This document shows positions 1 through 10,701 of a stretch of DNA of 64,000 nucleotides, piece after piece. A program made the position numbers and the translations under genes. This DNA comes from Pseudomonas knackmussii B13 (lineage in GTDB: Bacteria > Pseudomonadota > Gammaproteobacteria > Pseudomonadales > Pseudomonadaceae), in NCBI RefSeq assembly GCF_000689415.1, contig NZ_HG322950.1, positions 5,773,501-5,837,500 on the forward strand. The letters run 5' to 3'. The stretch's first letter is position 1; each line of letters begins with the position of its first letter. The notes under the pieces were generated by a model. That model searched no databases. It was not told the DNA's origin and was given only the letters and a program-made list of their open reading frames with translations.

Positions 1-3000
1 CGTACCTGTAAGGCGCCAAGCAGTGTGTCCCAGTGCTGCGTCACCCTGGCCAGCAGCGCATCGAGGTCGGCCGTGCGGTATCGCTCCACCAGTTCCCGCG
101 CCGCATCGGCCGAGCCCGCCTGGCCGAGCATCGCCAGCACCTCGACTGACTCGCCGGCGGCCAGTTCGACCACGCACTGCAGCGCCGCGCACGGGTCGAG
201 GCCAGCGCCGCAGGCCCCGGACAGGGGCGTACCCGCCGACAGCGCCTGGGGCGCCGCCACACTGCCCGTATAGCCGAGGAACTCGCGGCGATCGGCGCTC
301 CAGGTGCTCTGCCGGCCACCGAGGTCGGCGAATGCCACCGGCTCGGCGAAGGCAATGCTCCACGGGTTGCGCGCCAGCAGCGCGCCGCTGTCGGCATCCA
401 CTTCGGTCTGGATGAAGGGCGCCGATGCGCCTCTGGAGGTTCCCAGGACCCACTCCACGTATGCCGTGACCGAGAGGCGGCGTGCGCGTCCGGAGGTGTT
501 GCGCAGGGTCAGACGGGAAATCTTCAGCGGATCGTCCAGCGGCACGTACTGCAGTAACTCCGTCTCGATGCCGTGCGCGGCGTGGCTGAAGCGGCTGTAG
601 CCAAAACCATGGGTGCAGCGGTACACGCCGCTGTCGCAGATCGGCTGGGCGGTCGGGCTCCACAACGCGCGGCTGTCTTCGTCGCGGATGTAGAAGGCCT
701 CGCCGGGCGGGTCGACGACCGGGTCGTTGGACCAGGGGCTGAGCTGGTTGTCGCGGCTGTTGCCGGCCCAGGTGTAACCGCTGCCCTGCGCCGAAACCTG
801 GAAGCCGAACTGCGGGTTGGCGATCACGTTGATCCAGGGCGCCGGGGTGTTGCGCTCGCCCTCCAGGCTGATCCGGTATTGCGCGCCGCCACGCTCGAAA
901 CCGCCCAGGCCGTTGAAGAACTCCAGGCCCTCGCCGCTCTCGGCGGCCGGCGCCGGCCATAGCGGTGCCAGCGCCTGCGCGCGCCGGTTCGGCAGCGGGC
1001 GACGCGGCCCCTGCAGCAACCGGCCGAGCTGAGCGGCGATCGAACCATGCCGGGCCAGCAGACTGACCCGCGCCACCGCGTACAGCAGCTCGCGCGCCTC
1101 CAGGGTCATCAGGTCGGCGCGCAGCGTATGCACCCCGCCGCAGGGCGACTGCCCGGGGCTATGCGGACGCACCTGGCAACTGCGCACCGAAGTCTCGATG
1201 GCCACCTGCAGGTCCTGTACGTAGGACGAAGACCGCTCGTTGACGATGACCAGGTCGACGTCCAGGCCCTTCATCCGCCAGTACTCGCAAGCCCGCAGCA
1301 GCTGCCGGACCAGGACCAGGTCCTCGACCTCGTCGATGCGCAGCAGGACGATCGGCAGGTCGCCGGAAATCGCCAGCGGCCACAACCCCGACTGGCGCCC
1401 GGCGCCCCGGCGGATGGCCTCGGGCGGTGCGCGGAAACGCGCATCGGCATACAGGATGGGGGCGGCCAGGCGCTGGAAGTCCGCGGCTTCCTCGGGGGCG
1501 ATGCCGAGGTCGCGCAGCTGCACCTGGGCCTGGGTCCAGGCCAGGGTCTTTGCGCGCTCGAAGGCGTTGCGCTCGTGGTGCTGGTCGATCAGGTCGAGCA
1601 GCGCCTCGCGGGAGCTCGCCACCAGGGTCCAGAAGGCCACCCGCGCGACTTTGCCGGGCGCCACCCGCACGCGCTGGCGCAGCGAGAAGATCGGGTCGAG
1701 GACACTGCCCTGGCTGTTCTCCAGCGGCTGGTGGGCGACCAGCGCGTGCGCCTCGCGCAGGCCGCGGCCACGGCCGAGGAAGCGGGCGCGGTCGGACTCG
1801 TACTGCGGCGCGGCGATCACCTCGCCCTCGACCACGGTGAAATGCGCCGCCCACACCGGCGTCTCGTCCGGCGAGCGCGGGCGACGGGTGGCGACCAGGG
1901 CGCCGAATTCGGCAAGGTATTCGGTCTGCACGAACATCCGCGAGAACACTGGATGGGCGCTGTCGGCAGCGGGCGTGGCGAGCACCACCTCGGCATAGGA
2001 GGTCAGCTCGATCTCCCGCGCCCGCCGTCCATGGTTGGTTAGCGACACCCGCCGCACCTCGCCGTCGTCCTCGCCGGAGACCAGCACTTCCAGGCTGGTC
2101 GCAAGCGCGGCGTCACGCTGGATGAACTCTGCGTGGTCCTCGTCGAACAGCACCTCGCCGTTCTCCACCGGCTGACCGCTGGGCTGCAGGGTCGGCGACC
2201 AGGCCTGACCGCTCTGCATGTCGCGCAGGAAAATGAAGCTGCCCCAGTCGTCGCAGGTGGCGTCCTCGCGCCAGCGGGGCACGGCCGCCGCGCGTGGCGT
2301 CGATGCGGCGCAGCGTCGAGGCCTCCTCGGCGCCCTCGCTGGCCGCCACCTTGACCTCCTCGGCACGCGGATGCCCCAGCGCCACATCGCGCGGCACGCG
2401 CTCCTGCAGCAGCAGTTCGCTGGCCTGGATCATTGGCTCGCGGTGCAGCCGGCAGCGCATGCGCCCGCCCTGCAGGGTATTGGCGATGGCGACGATGCTC
2501 ATGCCCTGGTGGTGGGCCATAAAGCTGTACACGATGGCCATCCGCTCGTCTTCCTGCAGGCGCGAGCGGGTGAAGTCCAGCGCCTCGTAGAAGCCGTAGC
2601 GGCCCAGCGCGCCCAGTTGCGCCAGGCGATCGAAATTGCGTTGCGCCGCCTGCGGATCGACCATCGTCGCCAGCGCGGTGGCATAGGGCGCGATCACCAC
2701 GTTCTCGGCCAGCCCGCGCTTGAGGCCGAGCCCGGGCACGCCGAAGTTCGAATACTGGTAGGTGAACTCCAGGTCGCGGGCGTTATAGGCAGACTCCGAA
2801 ATCCCCCAGGGAATGCCGAGCGCGGTGCCATACGCCTCCTGCCGCGCCACCGCCAGACGCGTGCTCTGCTCCAGCAGGCTGCCGGCCGGCGCGCGCATGA
2901 CCAGCGACGGCATCAGGTATTCGAACATCGAACCGGACCAGGAAATCAGCGCCGAGCCGCCGGCAACCGGAGTCGCCGTGCGCCCCAGGCGGAACCAGTG

Positions 3001-6000
3001 GCGGGTCGGCAGATCGCCCTTGGCGATGGCGAACAGGCTGGCCAAGCGCGCCTCGGAGGCCAGCAGGTCGTAGCAGCTGGGGTCCAGGCGGTTGTCGGCC
3101 AGGCTGTAGCCGATCGACAGCAGCTTGCGCTCCTGGTTGAGCAGGAAGCCGAAGTCCATTTCCAGCGCCAGCCGGCGCGCCGTGTCGGCCACCATCTGCA
3201 GGCGCTGCGCCAGGCATTGCACCTGCCCGGGCTGGCGGTCGCGGTGGTGCTCGGCCAACGCCTTGCGCAGCGCCTCGATCCAGAACAGCAGGTCGCCGGC
3301 AGTACCCTGGTCGTCGGCGGGCACCAGGCTGGTGGCGGCCCTGGCGGCCTTCTCGGCCAGGCGCCCGAGGCTCGGCAACAGCGCATCGAGCGCCTGCGGC
3401 CCGCTCAGGGCGACATGGATCTCCTTCAGCTCGGCCTTCAGCTTGCGCAACGCCTCGCCACCGACCAGGTCCGGCCCGTCGATGATCTCCAGCGCCAGTT
3501 GCAGGTCGTCCAGCAGCCCCTGGCGCGCCGCTTCGACCCGCGGGTTGTCGCGCCATTGCTCGCAGGCGTTGGCGAGCACGATCAGGTGCCCGGCGAGGTT
3601 GCCGCTGTCCACCGACGACAGGTACATCGGCTCCAGCGGTCGCAGGTCGCGAGTGCCGTACCAGTTGTAGAAGTGCCCGTGGCTGCGCGGCAGTTTTTCC
3701 AGCACCGCCAGGGTGCCTTCCAGGCGCTCCAGCGTCTCGCCGCCGCCGGCCCAGCCGAAGTCCCGCGCGGCCACCGCCGAGAGCAGGTAGAGGCCGATGT
3801 TGGTCGGCGAGGTGCGATGCGCCAGCTGCGGCTTGGGTTGTTCCTGGAAGTTGTCCGGCGGCAGCAGATTGTCCGCCGGGGTGACGAAAGTCTCGAAGAA
3901 CCGCCAGGTGCGCCGGGCCGTCAGGCGCAGGGCGTCGACATCCGCCGCCGAGAGCTCCAGCCGGCGGGCCGGCCGCGCGGGCCGGCTGCTGCGCAGGGCG
4001 ATGACCGGCGCGCCCAGCCAGAGCAGCGTCAGCGGCAGGATCAGCGGCCAGTTCGCCGGCGCCAGGAGCAGCCCGGCCACCCCCGCCAGCAGCGCCAGCG
4101 CGGTGCCGCCGGCCATCAGCCGGTAGCTGCCGAGCCAGCCCGGCAGCGGCCGGCTGGAGGATTGCGCGGCGGTGGTCCACTCCAGTAGATGCCGGTGGCT
4201 GACGTACAGCCTCCACAGGGTGCGAAGGATGGCGTCGCCCATGCTCCACGCCTGGTTCGCCAGGAACGCAACGGACATCAGCACCTGCAGCGCGGCGCGA
4301 CAGAAGTCGCCGCCGAGCATGGCGAAGTGGCTGCGCAGGCGGATGCTGCGCTGGGGCGGCGGCAGCGCGCAGATGATCGGCAGCACCGGCGGGATCGCCT
4401 GAGTAGCCAGCACCAGCACGGTGGCGAGCAACGCCTGGGGCAGCGGCAGCCACCAGCACAGCAGCAGGCTGGCCAGGGTGAAAGGCGCGATCAGCGAGCG
4501 GCGCAGGTTGTCGAGCATCTTGCAGCGGCCGATCAGCGGCACCGCGCGCGGCCCGGCCCAATGCCCGAGCATCCACGGCAGCAGCTGCCAGTCGCCACGG
4601 GTCCAGCGGTGCGTGCGCTTGGTCGCGACGTCGAAGCGCGACGGCGATTCCTCCACCACCTCGACGTCCGAGGCCAGCCCGGCGCGGGCGAAGATGCCCT
4701 CGAAGAGGTCGTGGCTGAGCAGGCAATTGTCGGCGACGCGGCCGTCCAGCGCGGCCTCGAAGGCATCCACGTCGTAGATGCCCTTGCCGGTGAAAGAGCC
4801 TTCGCCGAACAGGTCTTGGTAGACGTCTGAGACCGCCGCTGCATAGGGGTCCATGCCGGCCGGGCCGGAGAATATCCGTTGGTACAGCGAGCCCTCGCCG
4901 CCCATCGGCAGCGAGGGCGTCACCCGTGGCTGGAGCACCGCATGGCCGTTGACCACGCGCTGACGCAGCGGGTCGAAGTGCGGCCGGTTCAGCGGGTGGG
5001 CCATCTTGCCGATCAGGCGCAAGGCCGCCTCCCGTGGCAGGCGGGTATCGGCATCGAGGGTAATGACCAGGCGCACATCCGCCGGCACCCGTGGCGGCTG
5101 CCCGGCGACCGCCACGAAGCTGGTGTCGCTGGCACCGCGCAGCAGACGGTTGAGCTCCTGCAGCTTGCCGCGCTTGCGCTCCCAGCCCATCCAGCAGCCC
5201 TCGCCAGGATTGAAGCAACGGCGCCGGTAGAGCAGGAAGAAGCGCTGCCCGCCGGGGCCCGGGCCATAGCGCTGGTTCAGGCGCTCGATCGCCTCGGCCG
5301 CCACCGCGAGCAGCGGCGCATCGCTGTCCATGACCTCCTGCGGCGCATCGGCGCCATCGAGCAACAGGACAAAGGCTAGGTCGCCACCAATGCCAGCAAG
5401 GTGGTGCACTTCCAGCCGCTCGACCTGCTCCTGCAGGTCCGCCTCGCTGCTCAGCAAGGTCGGCACCGCGACCAGCGTGCGCAGCTCGGCCGGAACGCCG
5501 TCCAGCAGCTCCAGCGCCGGCAAGGTGATCGCACCCATGCTCCAGGTGACCAGACGGTTGATCAGCGCCGTGGCCACCTCGGTCAGCGGCACGCACAGGC
5601 ACAGGAGGAACGCCAGCATCCAGCCCCAGGGCAGCGCGGGCCGGGCCAGGACCAGGTAGACCGAGGCCAGCAGCAAGGCGCCGAGCAAGAGGATGCTGCC
5701 GATATAGCCACCGATGCCCAGGCGCACGTTGAAGCGGCTCAGGTTTAGGCGCAGCGGCGCGCGGAAGGCGATGACGCGCTCCAGCGCCGGACGCCCCTCG
5801 GCGATCAGGTGGTAGCCGGGATCGCTGAAGCGCAAAGCGTCGATATCGGTAGATGCGCTGCCCGCCGCCGCATGGGTGGCTTCCAGCACGCGCTCGACGA
5901 CTTGCAACTCGCTGAGCGCGGAGCCGCGCGCCAGCTGCTCGATGGCGGTGCGGTAGAGGTTGCGGGTGGGAAAATCCATGCTGGCGAAGGCGCTGCCGGC

Positions 6001-6936
6001 ACGCAGCCGCGCGTCCACCAGGCTGACGCTCTCGAACCACTTCACCCAGTCGACGGCGGAAATCAGCCGCATGCTGGTGATCACATTGCGCACCGTGACG
6101 TTCGAGGCGCCCTGGCGTTGCTGCGCGTGCTGCACCACTTCGTCGATGGCCACGCCCTGGGCTTTGAGGCGCTCCTCCAGCCAGCCGAGTGCGGGGGTGG
6201 TGCGCGGGTCCTGGTCGCGCAGGCGCTTGGCCAGTTGCGCCGCGAACAGCTCGGACAGCGGGCCCGACGGGCGTGCTGCGATGTCGGCCTCCAAGGCAGA
6301 GCGTGCCTGTCCGGGAACCAGCAGCCTGTCGGCAAGTGCGTCGGCTTCGGCGCGCGCAGCCCGGCCACTGTCGATCTGCTCGGCGAGGCGGCGCAGGTTT
6401 TCGAGCAGGACGATGCGCAGGGTGATCGCCACCGCCCAGAGCTCGCCGATGGTCAGCGGCTGGACGTGCTGGTAGGCGCAGATGAAGCCGCGCAACTGGT
6501 CCAGATCGACGTGGCTGTCGGTGTGCGCGACAAAGGCCCAGGCCAGGCCGAAGACCCGCGGGTAGCCGGCGAACGGCCCGGCGGCGAGCTTGGGCAATTG
6601 CCGGTAGTAACCCGGCGGCAGGTCATCGCGGACTTCGCGGATCTGCTCTTCGACGATGTGGTAGTTGTCCAGCAGCCATTCGGCCGCCGGCACCACCTCG
6701 TGGCCGTCTTCCAGTTCCGCGGCGCTGGCCCGGTAGGCCGCCAGCAGGACAGCGGCGTTGTCGCTCAGGCGCACATGCAGCGGCAACACCCGCGGCGGCC
6801 GGTCGGTTACCTGCTGGGCAAGGGCCAGGCTCTGCGCGTGCTGTTCGAGCCGTTCGATGCCGAACAGCTCCTCGCGCACGGGCGCCAGGCTGTCCCAGGG
6901 GGGAAGCGAGCGGCTGCGGCGGAAGATCGAAATCAC
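1..6936 (-). pseudogene. ndvB: Cyclic beta-1,2-glucan synthase (NdvB/ChvB type), frameshifted, 3' end beyond left edge
   Basis: This family is an inner-membrane enzyme that polymerises UDP-glucose into periplasmic cyclic beta-1,2-glucan. The start is ATG at 6936 (MISIFRRSRSL). Visible parts in order are an N-terminal domain of about 400 residues, membrane segments near residues 415-470, a GT84 glycosyltransferase domain with the motif VITLDADTRLPREAA, more membrane segments, and a glycoamylase-like region starting LTARRTWRFFETF. Further on comes a GH94-like phosphorylase region. The initial frame runs to a stop at 2113, but after about position 2288 the family-like sequence (RWREDATCDDWGSF) continues in another frame and stays open to position 1. 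One surplus base in the GC-rich stretch 2281-2295 explains the shift. About 2310 codons lie in the window and the family is near 2800 residues. The shift may be a real mutation or a sequencing error. Confidence 0.85.
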
Positions 6937-7038
6937 GAGCTGCGCTCCCTACGCTTGCGCGACTGTCGGCACGCGCAAGGTCCGATCCGGTAGTCCAGGG
7001 TGGCGCTGGCTCGGTACATGACTGCCACGCGCGCCAAC

Positions 7039-7404
7039 TCAGGACGGGTCCCGGTGGAACAGTTTGCTCGCCATCCGGCTGGCTTCTTCGCGCGTCATGG
7101 AATAGCGCTTCTGCACGGCACACAGGGCCTGCCGCACCTGGCCAACCCGCGGGAAGCGCGCACGTCCGGCGACCTTGCTCCAGGCCAGCCTCACGGCATC
7201 GACACGCTGCCGCCATTGGGTGAGCCGCCTGGACTCCTCGGGGCGCGGGGACGGCTTGGCGATGCCCGCGGCAGCCAGATCGAAGGGCGACTGGCCGGCA
7301 GTTGCGCCAGGGGCCGGATCGTCCCTCTGCGCCCCGGATGCCTTGGGTGCAGGCAGGGGCTCGGTGGTCTCCCGACGCGGGCCGCTGTCGATGGGATCGT
7401 TCAT
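7039..7404 (-). CDS. Small hypothetical protein, possibly CsbD-like stress protein
   Basis: This 121-residue protein starts at ATG 7404 (MNDPIDSGPRR), chosen because a GAGG ribosome-binding site lies 5 bases upstream. An in-frame start at 7551 would add an unlikely leader. The first 60 residues are Pro/Gly/Ala/Arg-rich and look disordered. The last 60 hold a basic helical segment ending VQKRYSMTREEASRMASKLF, which resembles the closing helix of CsbD-family general-stress proteins (ERYGISREEAE pattern). The gene lies 102 bp upstream of ndvB on the same strand, so co-transcription is possible. The family assignment is tentative. Confidence 0.5.
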   Translation of the reverse strand: MNDPIDSGPRRETTEPLPAPKASGAQRDDPAPGATAGQSPFDLAAAGIAKPSPRPEESRRLTQWRQRVDAVRLAWSKVAGRARFPRVGQVRQALCAVQKRYSMTREEASRMASKLFHRDPS

Positions 7405-7702
7405 ATGAACCTCGGGATCGAGCCGGCGACAAACCCGATTGCCCGTCGTCGGCCCGCCCAAGATGGCAGCCCTCCCAGGCTGAGTCGGTGCGTTGCCGCA
7501 CTTATGCCCAGGCGAAGGCTTGGCCGGCAGGAGTCTTGGTAAGGTCGGCACCGGGCAATGCCATCAGGCGCTCGGCGAGCCCGCCCTCCTCCAGGCGCGG
7601 ATAGCCAATAGCCCTGGGTGCGATGCCGCACAGACCCCCTCCCCGGCCAGGTGCAACCTGTAGCTAGGCAAACAACCAACGCAACGAAGCAGGAGGCTCC
7701 CA

Positions 7703-7849
7703 ATGTTCGAAGCACTCATCATCACGCTGCTCACCCTCTGGGCCGTGGGACTCATCACCGCGTTCTACATGGGCGGGCTCATCCACCTGTTGCCGCTCCT
7801 GGCAGTCGGCCTGGTGGTCTATCGATTCAGGCGAAGTGCCACGCTCTGA
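7703..7849 (+). CDS. Lmo0937-family (DUF5670) small membrane protein
   Basis: This 48-residue protein (MFEALIITLLTLWAVGLITA...) is two hydrophobic helices joined by the short segment YMGGLIHLL and ends in a basic tail (YRFRRSATL). The pattern LLxLWxxGLxxxxxxGGLIHxLLxxAV matches the Lmo0937 family of tiny membrane proteins, whose function is unknown. A perfect AGGAGG site at 7691-7696 lies 6 bases before the ATG. The gene is divergent from the possible CsbD-like gene. Such small membrane genes often accompany stress genes in proteobacteria, which is family knowledge and not shown here. Confidence 0.75.
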   Translation: MFEALIITLLTLWAVGLITAFYMGGLIHLLPLLAVGLVVYRFRRSATL

Positions 7850-8475
7850 CAGTCCGAATCTAAGATGGCCGAGGCGCTTCCAGACGCAATCCATACGTCG
7901 GAATCCGAACTTCACCCATCAAGAAGTCCCCGCCTGCCGAACCACCGCTCGGGCTAGCACAATTTTGCCCGCATGGCACATCACCAATACCCCAATCTAC
8001 GAGTCGCATAGGACCACGAGGAGGCCCACTTCGGTGAGGCGTTGCTGACAATTGTCCTGCATCGGCGCCAGTATTCTGTCGATCCTTGCGATTCAAGGCG
8101 AGTAGGTGTCGTTGCACCGAGCGGGAATAGAACCCAGTTCATCAAGATCTGGGCCGTCGAATGGAATTCACAGATTGCAAGAGACCGCCTGACTCGGCGA
8201 GTAAAGGAAGCTCGTCCGACCTTCAGTGGCCGTTTCAGATCGATAGAAACCGATGACCATGGTTCGTCCTTAGCAAACGAACCACGGTCACCACGACCGG
8301 AAGCAGGCCTGTCGAGACAGGCAGATATCGGCCAGAAACGGTCACTGAAGCCGCCTTGACGCAGGGGATGGCAGGCTGGCTCGTGAGGGCAAAGGCCAGG
8401 TTGCTCCCACCCGCCGCCGCAAGCGGGCATGATAGGCAGGAATGCAACCCAGTCTTAATCGTTGGAGACTTGCCC
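7850..8475. other. 626-bp intergenic stretch without a recognisable gene
   Basis: Open frames on both strands here have no family-like sequence and no good ribosome-binding site. A 16-bp perfect palindrome (GCCTGTCGAGACAGGC) sits at 8307-8322. Nearby, the phrase TCGGCCAGAA at about 8328 recurs in varied form near 9770 and 10927, suggesting a dispersed intergenic repeat of the genome. Nothing else could be supported. Confidence 0.5.
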
Positions 8476-9021
8476 ATGATCAAAGTTAGCGTGATGTACC
8501 CCAATGCCCCAGGCGCTCGATTCGACCACGACTATTACCGAGACATCCATATGCCTCTGGTGAAGGAACGCATGGGGGACAAATGCAAGCACTACACGAT
8601 CGATAAGGGACTGGCTGGTGGAGAGCCCGGAGCGCCGGCGACATACGTTGGGATGTGCCACATCTTCTGTGACTCCGTGGAGGCCTTTCAGGCAGGCTTC
8701 GGTCCACACGCAAAAGAGATTCTGGCGGACATCGCGAATTACACCGACCAGACGCCAGAATCTCATTACCGAGACATCCATATGCCTCTGGTGAAGGAAC
8801 GCATGGGGGACAAATGCAAGCACTACACGATCGATAAGGGACTGGCTGGTGGAGAGCCCGGAGCGCCGGCGACATACGTTGGGATGTGCCACATCTTCTG
8901 TGACTCCGTGGAGGCCTTTCAGGCAGGCTTCGGTCCACACGCAAAAGAGATTCTGGCGGACATCGCGAATTACACCGACCAGACGCCAGTTCTGCAGATC
9001 AGTGAGGTAGTGGTGGGCTGA
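8476..9021 (+). CDS. EthD-family protein with internal exact duplication
   Basis: EthD proteins are small ferredoxin-like-fold proteins (dimeric alpha/beta-barrel group) of about 100 residues. Some take part in oxidative ether degradation, but most have no known role. The start is ATG 8476 (MIKVSVMYPN) behind GGAG at 8463. The protein is 181 residues because a 77-codon unit is present twice in frame: 8534-8758 and 8765-8989 are identical over 225 bp at an offset of 231. Removing one unit gives a normal 104-residue EthD protein (MIKVSVMYPN ... ISEVVVG). Each copy keeps the YYRDIHMPLV-type core, so the product would be a domain repeat that might mimic the usual dimer. Confidence 0.85.
   Translation: MIKVSVMYPNAPGARFDHDYYRDIHMPLVKERMGDKCKHYTIDKGLAGGEPGAPATYVGMCHIFCDSVEAFQAGFGPHAKEILADIANYTDQTPESHYRDIHMPLVKERMGDKCKHYTIDKGLAGGEPGAPATYVGMCHIFCDSVEAFQAGFGPHAKEILADIANYTDQTPVLQISEVVVG
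8534..8989 (+). repeat. Exact direct tandem duplication (2 x 225 bp, period 231 bp)
   Basis: Copy 1 is 8534-8758 and copy 2 is 8765-8989, with the six bases AATCTC between them. I compared the two copies by eye and found no difference. The period is a multiple of three, so the reading frame of the EthD gene is preserved. Complete identity points to a very recent event or an assembly duplication. Confidence 0.9.
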
Positions 9022-9101
9022 TCGTCCTGATTCATCTGATCCCAAGGGCCATTTGGAATACCCTTGCGCCACGAATCAACCTCGAAGCTGTGAATTGAAC
9101 G

Positions 9102-9611
9102 ATGGGTTTTGAACAACTAGCTGAACTACGTGACCGCCTGCGGGCTGAAAAAGAGCAGGCAAAGACCGATAGCGCGAAGCGCCCCAAGCAGAAGCCCGCC
9201 CCGAAGGCGAAGCCGCGTGACCAGGACCCCGCGGTGGAAGCGATCTGGCGATTGCAGAAGCACTTCCCCTTGGCTTTCCCTGTCAATCCGGCGCCCAAGG
9301 TTCCGCTCAAGCTGGGCATCCTCCAGGATGCTGAGCAACACCTGGAGTTGCTCGGAATAACCAGCGAACAGCTCAAGCTGGGCATTACCTCCTGGTGCAA
9401 GGGAACACGTTACTGGGCATGCATGGTGGAGAATGCGCCGCGCCTGGACTTGAATGGTCAAACAGAGGGTACCGTGACGGCCACTCAGGCACAGTATGCG
9501 AGGCAGCAGGCATCGCGGCAGCGTAGCCAGGACCGACGAAATCGAGCAAAGCAAAAATCGCGTGTCCCAGCCCCACCCGCCGATACCCCAGAGGAACAGA
9601 GCGCGGACTGA
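9102..9611 (+). CDS. proQ: ProQ/FinO-family RNA chaperone
   Basis: ProQ/FinO proteins bind structured RNAs and mRNA 3' ends and help sRNA-mRNA pairing. This 169-residue protein has a basic, Lys/Pro/Ala-rich N-terminal tail (residues 1-45). The FinO core follows at about 46-125, with the landmarks AIWRLQKHFPLAF, VPLKLGI, LGITSEQLKLGITSWC and GTRYWACM. A basic C-terminal tail closes it (ARQQASRQRSQDRRNRAKQK). The start is ATG 9102 with only a weak upstream site. It stands alone, 80 bp after the EthD gene. Confidence 0.85.
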   Translation: MGFEQLAELRDRLRAEKEQAKTDSAKRPKQKPAPKAKPRDQDPAVEAIWRLQKHFPLAFPVNPAPKVPLKLGILQDAEQHLELLGITSEQLKLGITSWCKGTRYWACMVENAPRLDLNGQTEGTVTATQAQYARQQASRQRSQDRRNRAKQKSRVPAPPADTPEEQSAD

Positions 9612-9818
9612 ACTCACGCGCGCCCTGCATGGAGTCGCCCAAGCACTCGGATGGCGGGCAAGGCGTGCGATGCGCTGGCAAGGAGATGCGAAGGGCTGCG
9701 GTTGGCCGCCCCCTGCCCTTCGCGGCCGGCAGCTTCGGGTCGGACGCTGACGATCGCGAACGCCAGCAATCGGCCAGTAGTGGTCACTAAGCGTCTAGGA
9801 ATTCAGGGGCGATCACGT

Positions 9819-10037
9819 CTAGTGCAACGTATCGACTTTAACTCCAGCCAAAGCTCGATACTTTTGCAGAGATTCCAGGATCAACACGCAACTCTCAACG
9901 TGACGCATTATTTCTTGAATTTTTTTCAGCGTGTCGTTGGATTCAGTTTTTTTCTCTGCAATTTCAAGATCATCCAGTGCCAGCGACAAGCAGCAACAAG
10001 CGATGCTTAACCCCCGATTAAATCGTTCGTCATCCAT
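9819..10037 (-). CDS. Hypothetical 72-residue protein
   Basis: No family was recognised. The ATG at 10037 (MDDERFNRGLSIACCCL) has a good GAGG site 6 bases upstream, which supports a real gene. The product is mostly helical in character, with a small Cys cluster (ACCC) near residue 15 and an amphipathic second half (TLKKIQEIMRHVESCVLILE). It lies between proQ and the cold-shock gene, and its base composition is more AT-rich than its neighbours. Confidence 0.5.
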   Translation of the reverse strand: MDDERFNRGLSIACCCLSLALDDLEIAEKKTESNDTLKKIQEIMRHVESCVLILESLQKYRALAGVKVDTLH

Positions 10038-10161
10038 ATCAACCTCGGTTGACGACCGAACGGTGGTGGCTTATCCCGCCAAGGCTCGGACGTGAAATTC
10101 TTCCACCATCCTCTCTATTCAAATTTATAGCAACTGATTTGTTGCTCACTTTTTCATATAA

Positions 10162-10189
10162 AAACCCGCAATGTGTGAATTGCGGGTTT
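10162..10189 (-). terminator. Rho-independent terminator of the cold-shock gene
   Basis: An 11-bp perfect stem (AAACCCGCAAT with ATTGCGGGTTT) and a 6-base loop are followed on the minus strand by TTATAT. It sits 18 bp past the stop of the cold-shock gene. Confidence 0.85.
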
Positions 10190-10206
10190 CTTTCCGCTTG
10201 GATCGA

Positions 10207-10416
10207 TTACAGAATTTGTACTTGCTCGGCCTGAAGCCCCTTGGCCCCTGGAGCCACCAGGAAGCTTACGCGCTGGCCTTCCTCCAAGCTTTTAAAACCG
10301 CTCGTCTCGATCTCATGATAGTGCACGAAGACGTCGGGACCACTTTCGGGGGTGATGAAGCCAAAGCCCTTCACTGCGTTGAACCATTTGACGGTACCCG
10401 TTTGGCGACTTTCCAT
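10207..10416 (-). CDS. CspA-family cold-shock protein
   Basis: This 69-residue single-stranded nucleic-acid-binding protein of the OB fold acts as an RNA chaperone. The start is ATG 10416 (MESRQTGTVKWFN), preceded by GGAG; a frame extending to 10473 lacks family-like sequence. The RNP1 motif KGFGFI and RNP2 motif VFVHY are intact, and the end GLQAEQVQIL is typical. It is monocistronic, with a strong terminator just downstream. The 285-bp AT-rich upstream stretch (10417-10701) could hold a long 5' leader, but I see no specific element there. Confidence 0.95.
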   Translation of the reverse strand: MESRQTGTVKWFNAVKGFGFITPESGPDVFVHYHEIETSGFKSLEEGQRVSFLVAPGAKGLQAEQVQIL

Positions 10417-10701
10417 GATTTTTCTCCAAGGCAGGAATACCCAGTCGTCAGGACTGAGACTGACTGAATGCAAAGTAAAGAGGTGCCGAGGAGATGAGAA
10501 TCAATGAAAGAACATCAAGACGGGGCCGCTAGACCGAGCAGGCAGGTTAATAGAATACCGCTCTGCGGCTAAATTGATAGAATTTTCGTTCAATCACTGA
10601 TTATCCTGATAGATGGTCAGGATTCCCACCAGATGCAGTTACAACACATGTATAGTCAAGAAGGTTGCCAATTAGGCCGCCCATCATGAAAGGGTGAAAA
10701 C

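Noticed and set aside
1047..2042. Plus-strand frame of 331 codons
   Set aside because: It is the antisense of the ndvB coding sequence. It is rich in Arg/Gln/His from high-GC shadow translation and has no family-like motif.
2218..4188. Plus-strand frame of 656 codons
   Set aside because: Shadow of ndvB on the opposite strand; repetitive GQ/AGR composition and no ribosome-binding site.
8042..8359. 105-residue plus-strand protein
   Set aside because: No ribosome-binding site, no recognisable motif, and an opposite-strand frame of similar quality overlaps it.
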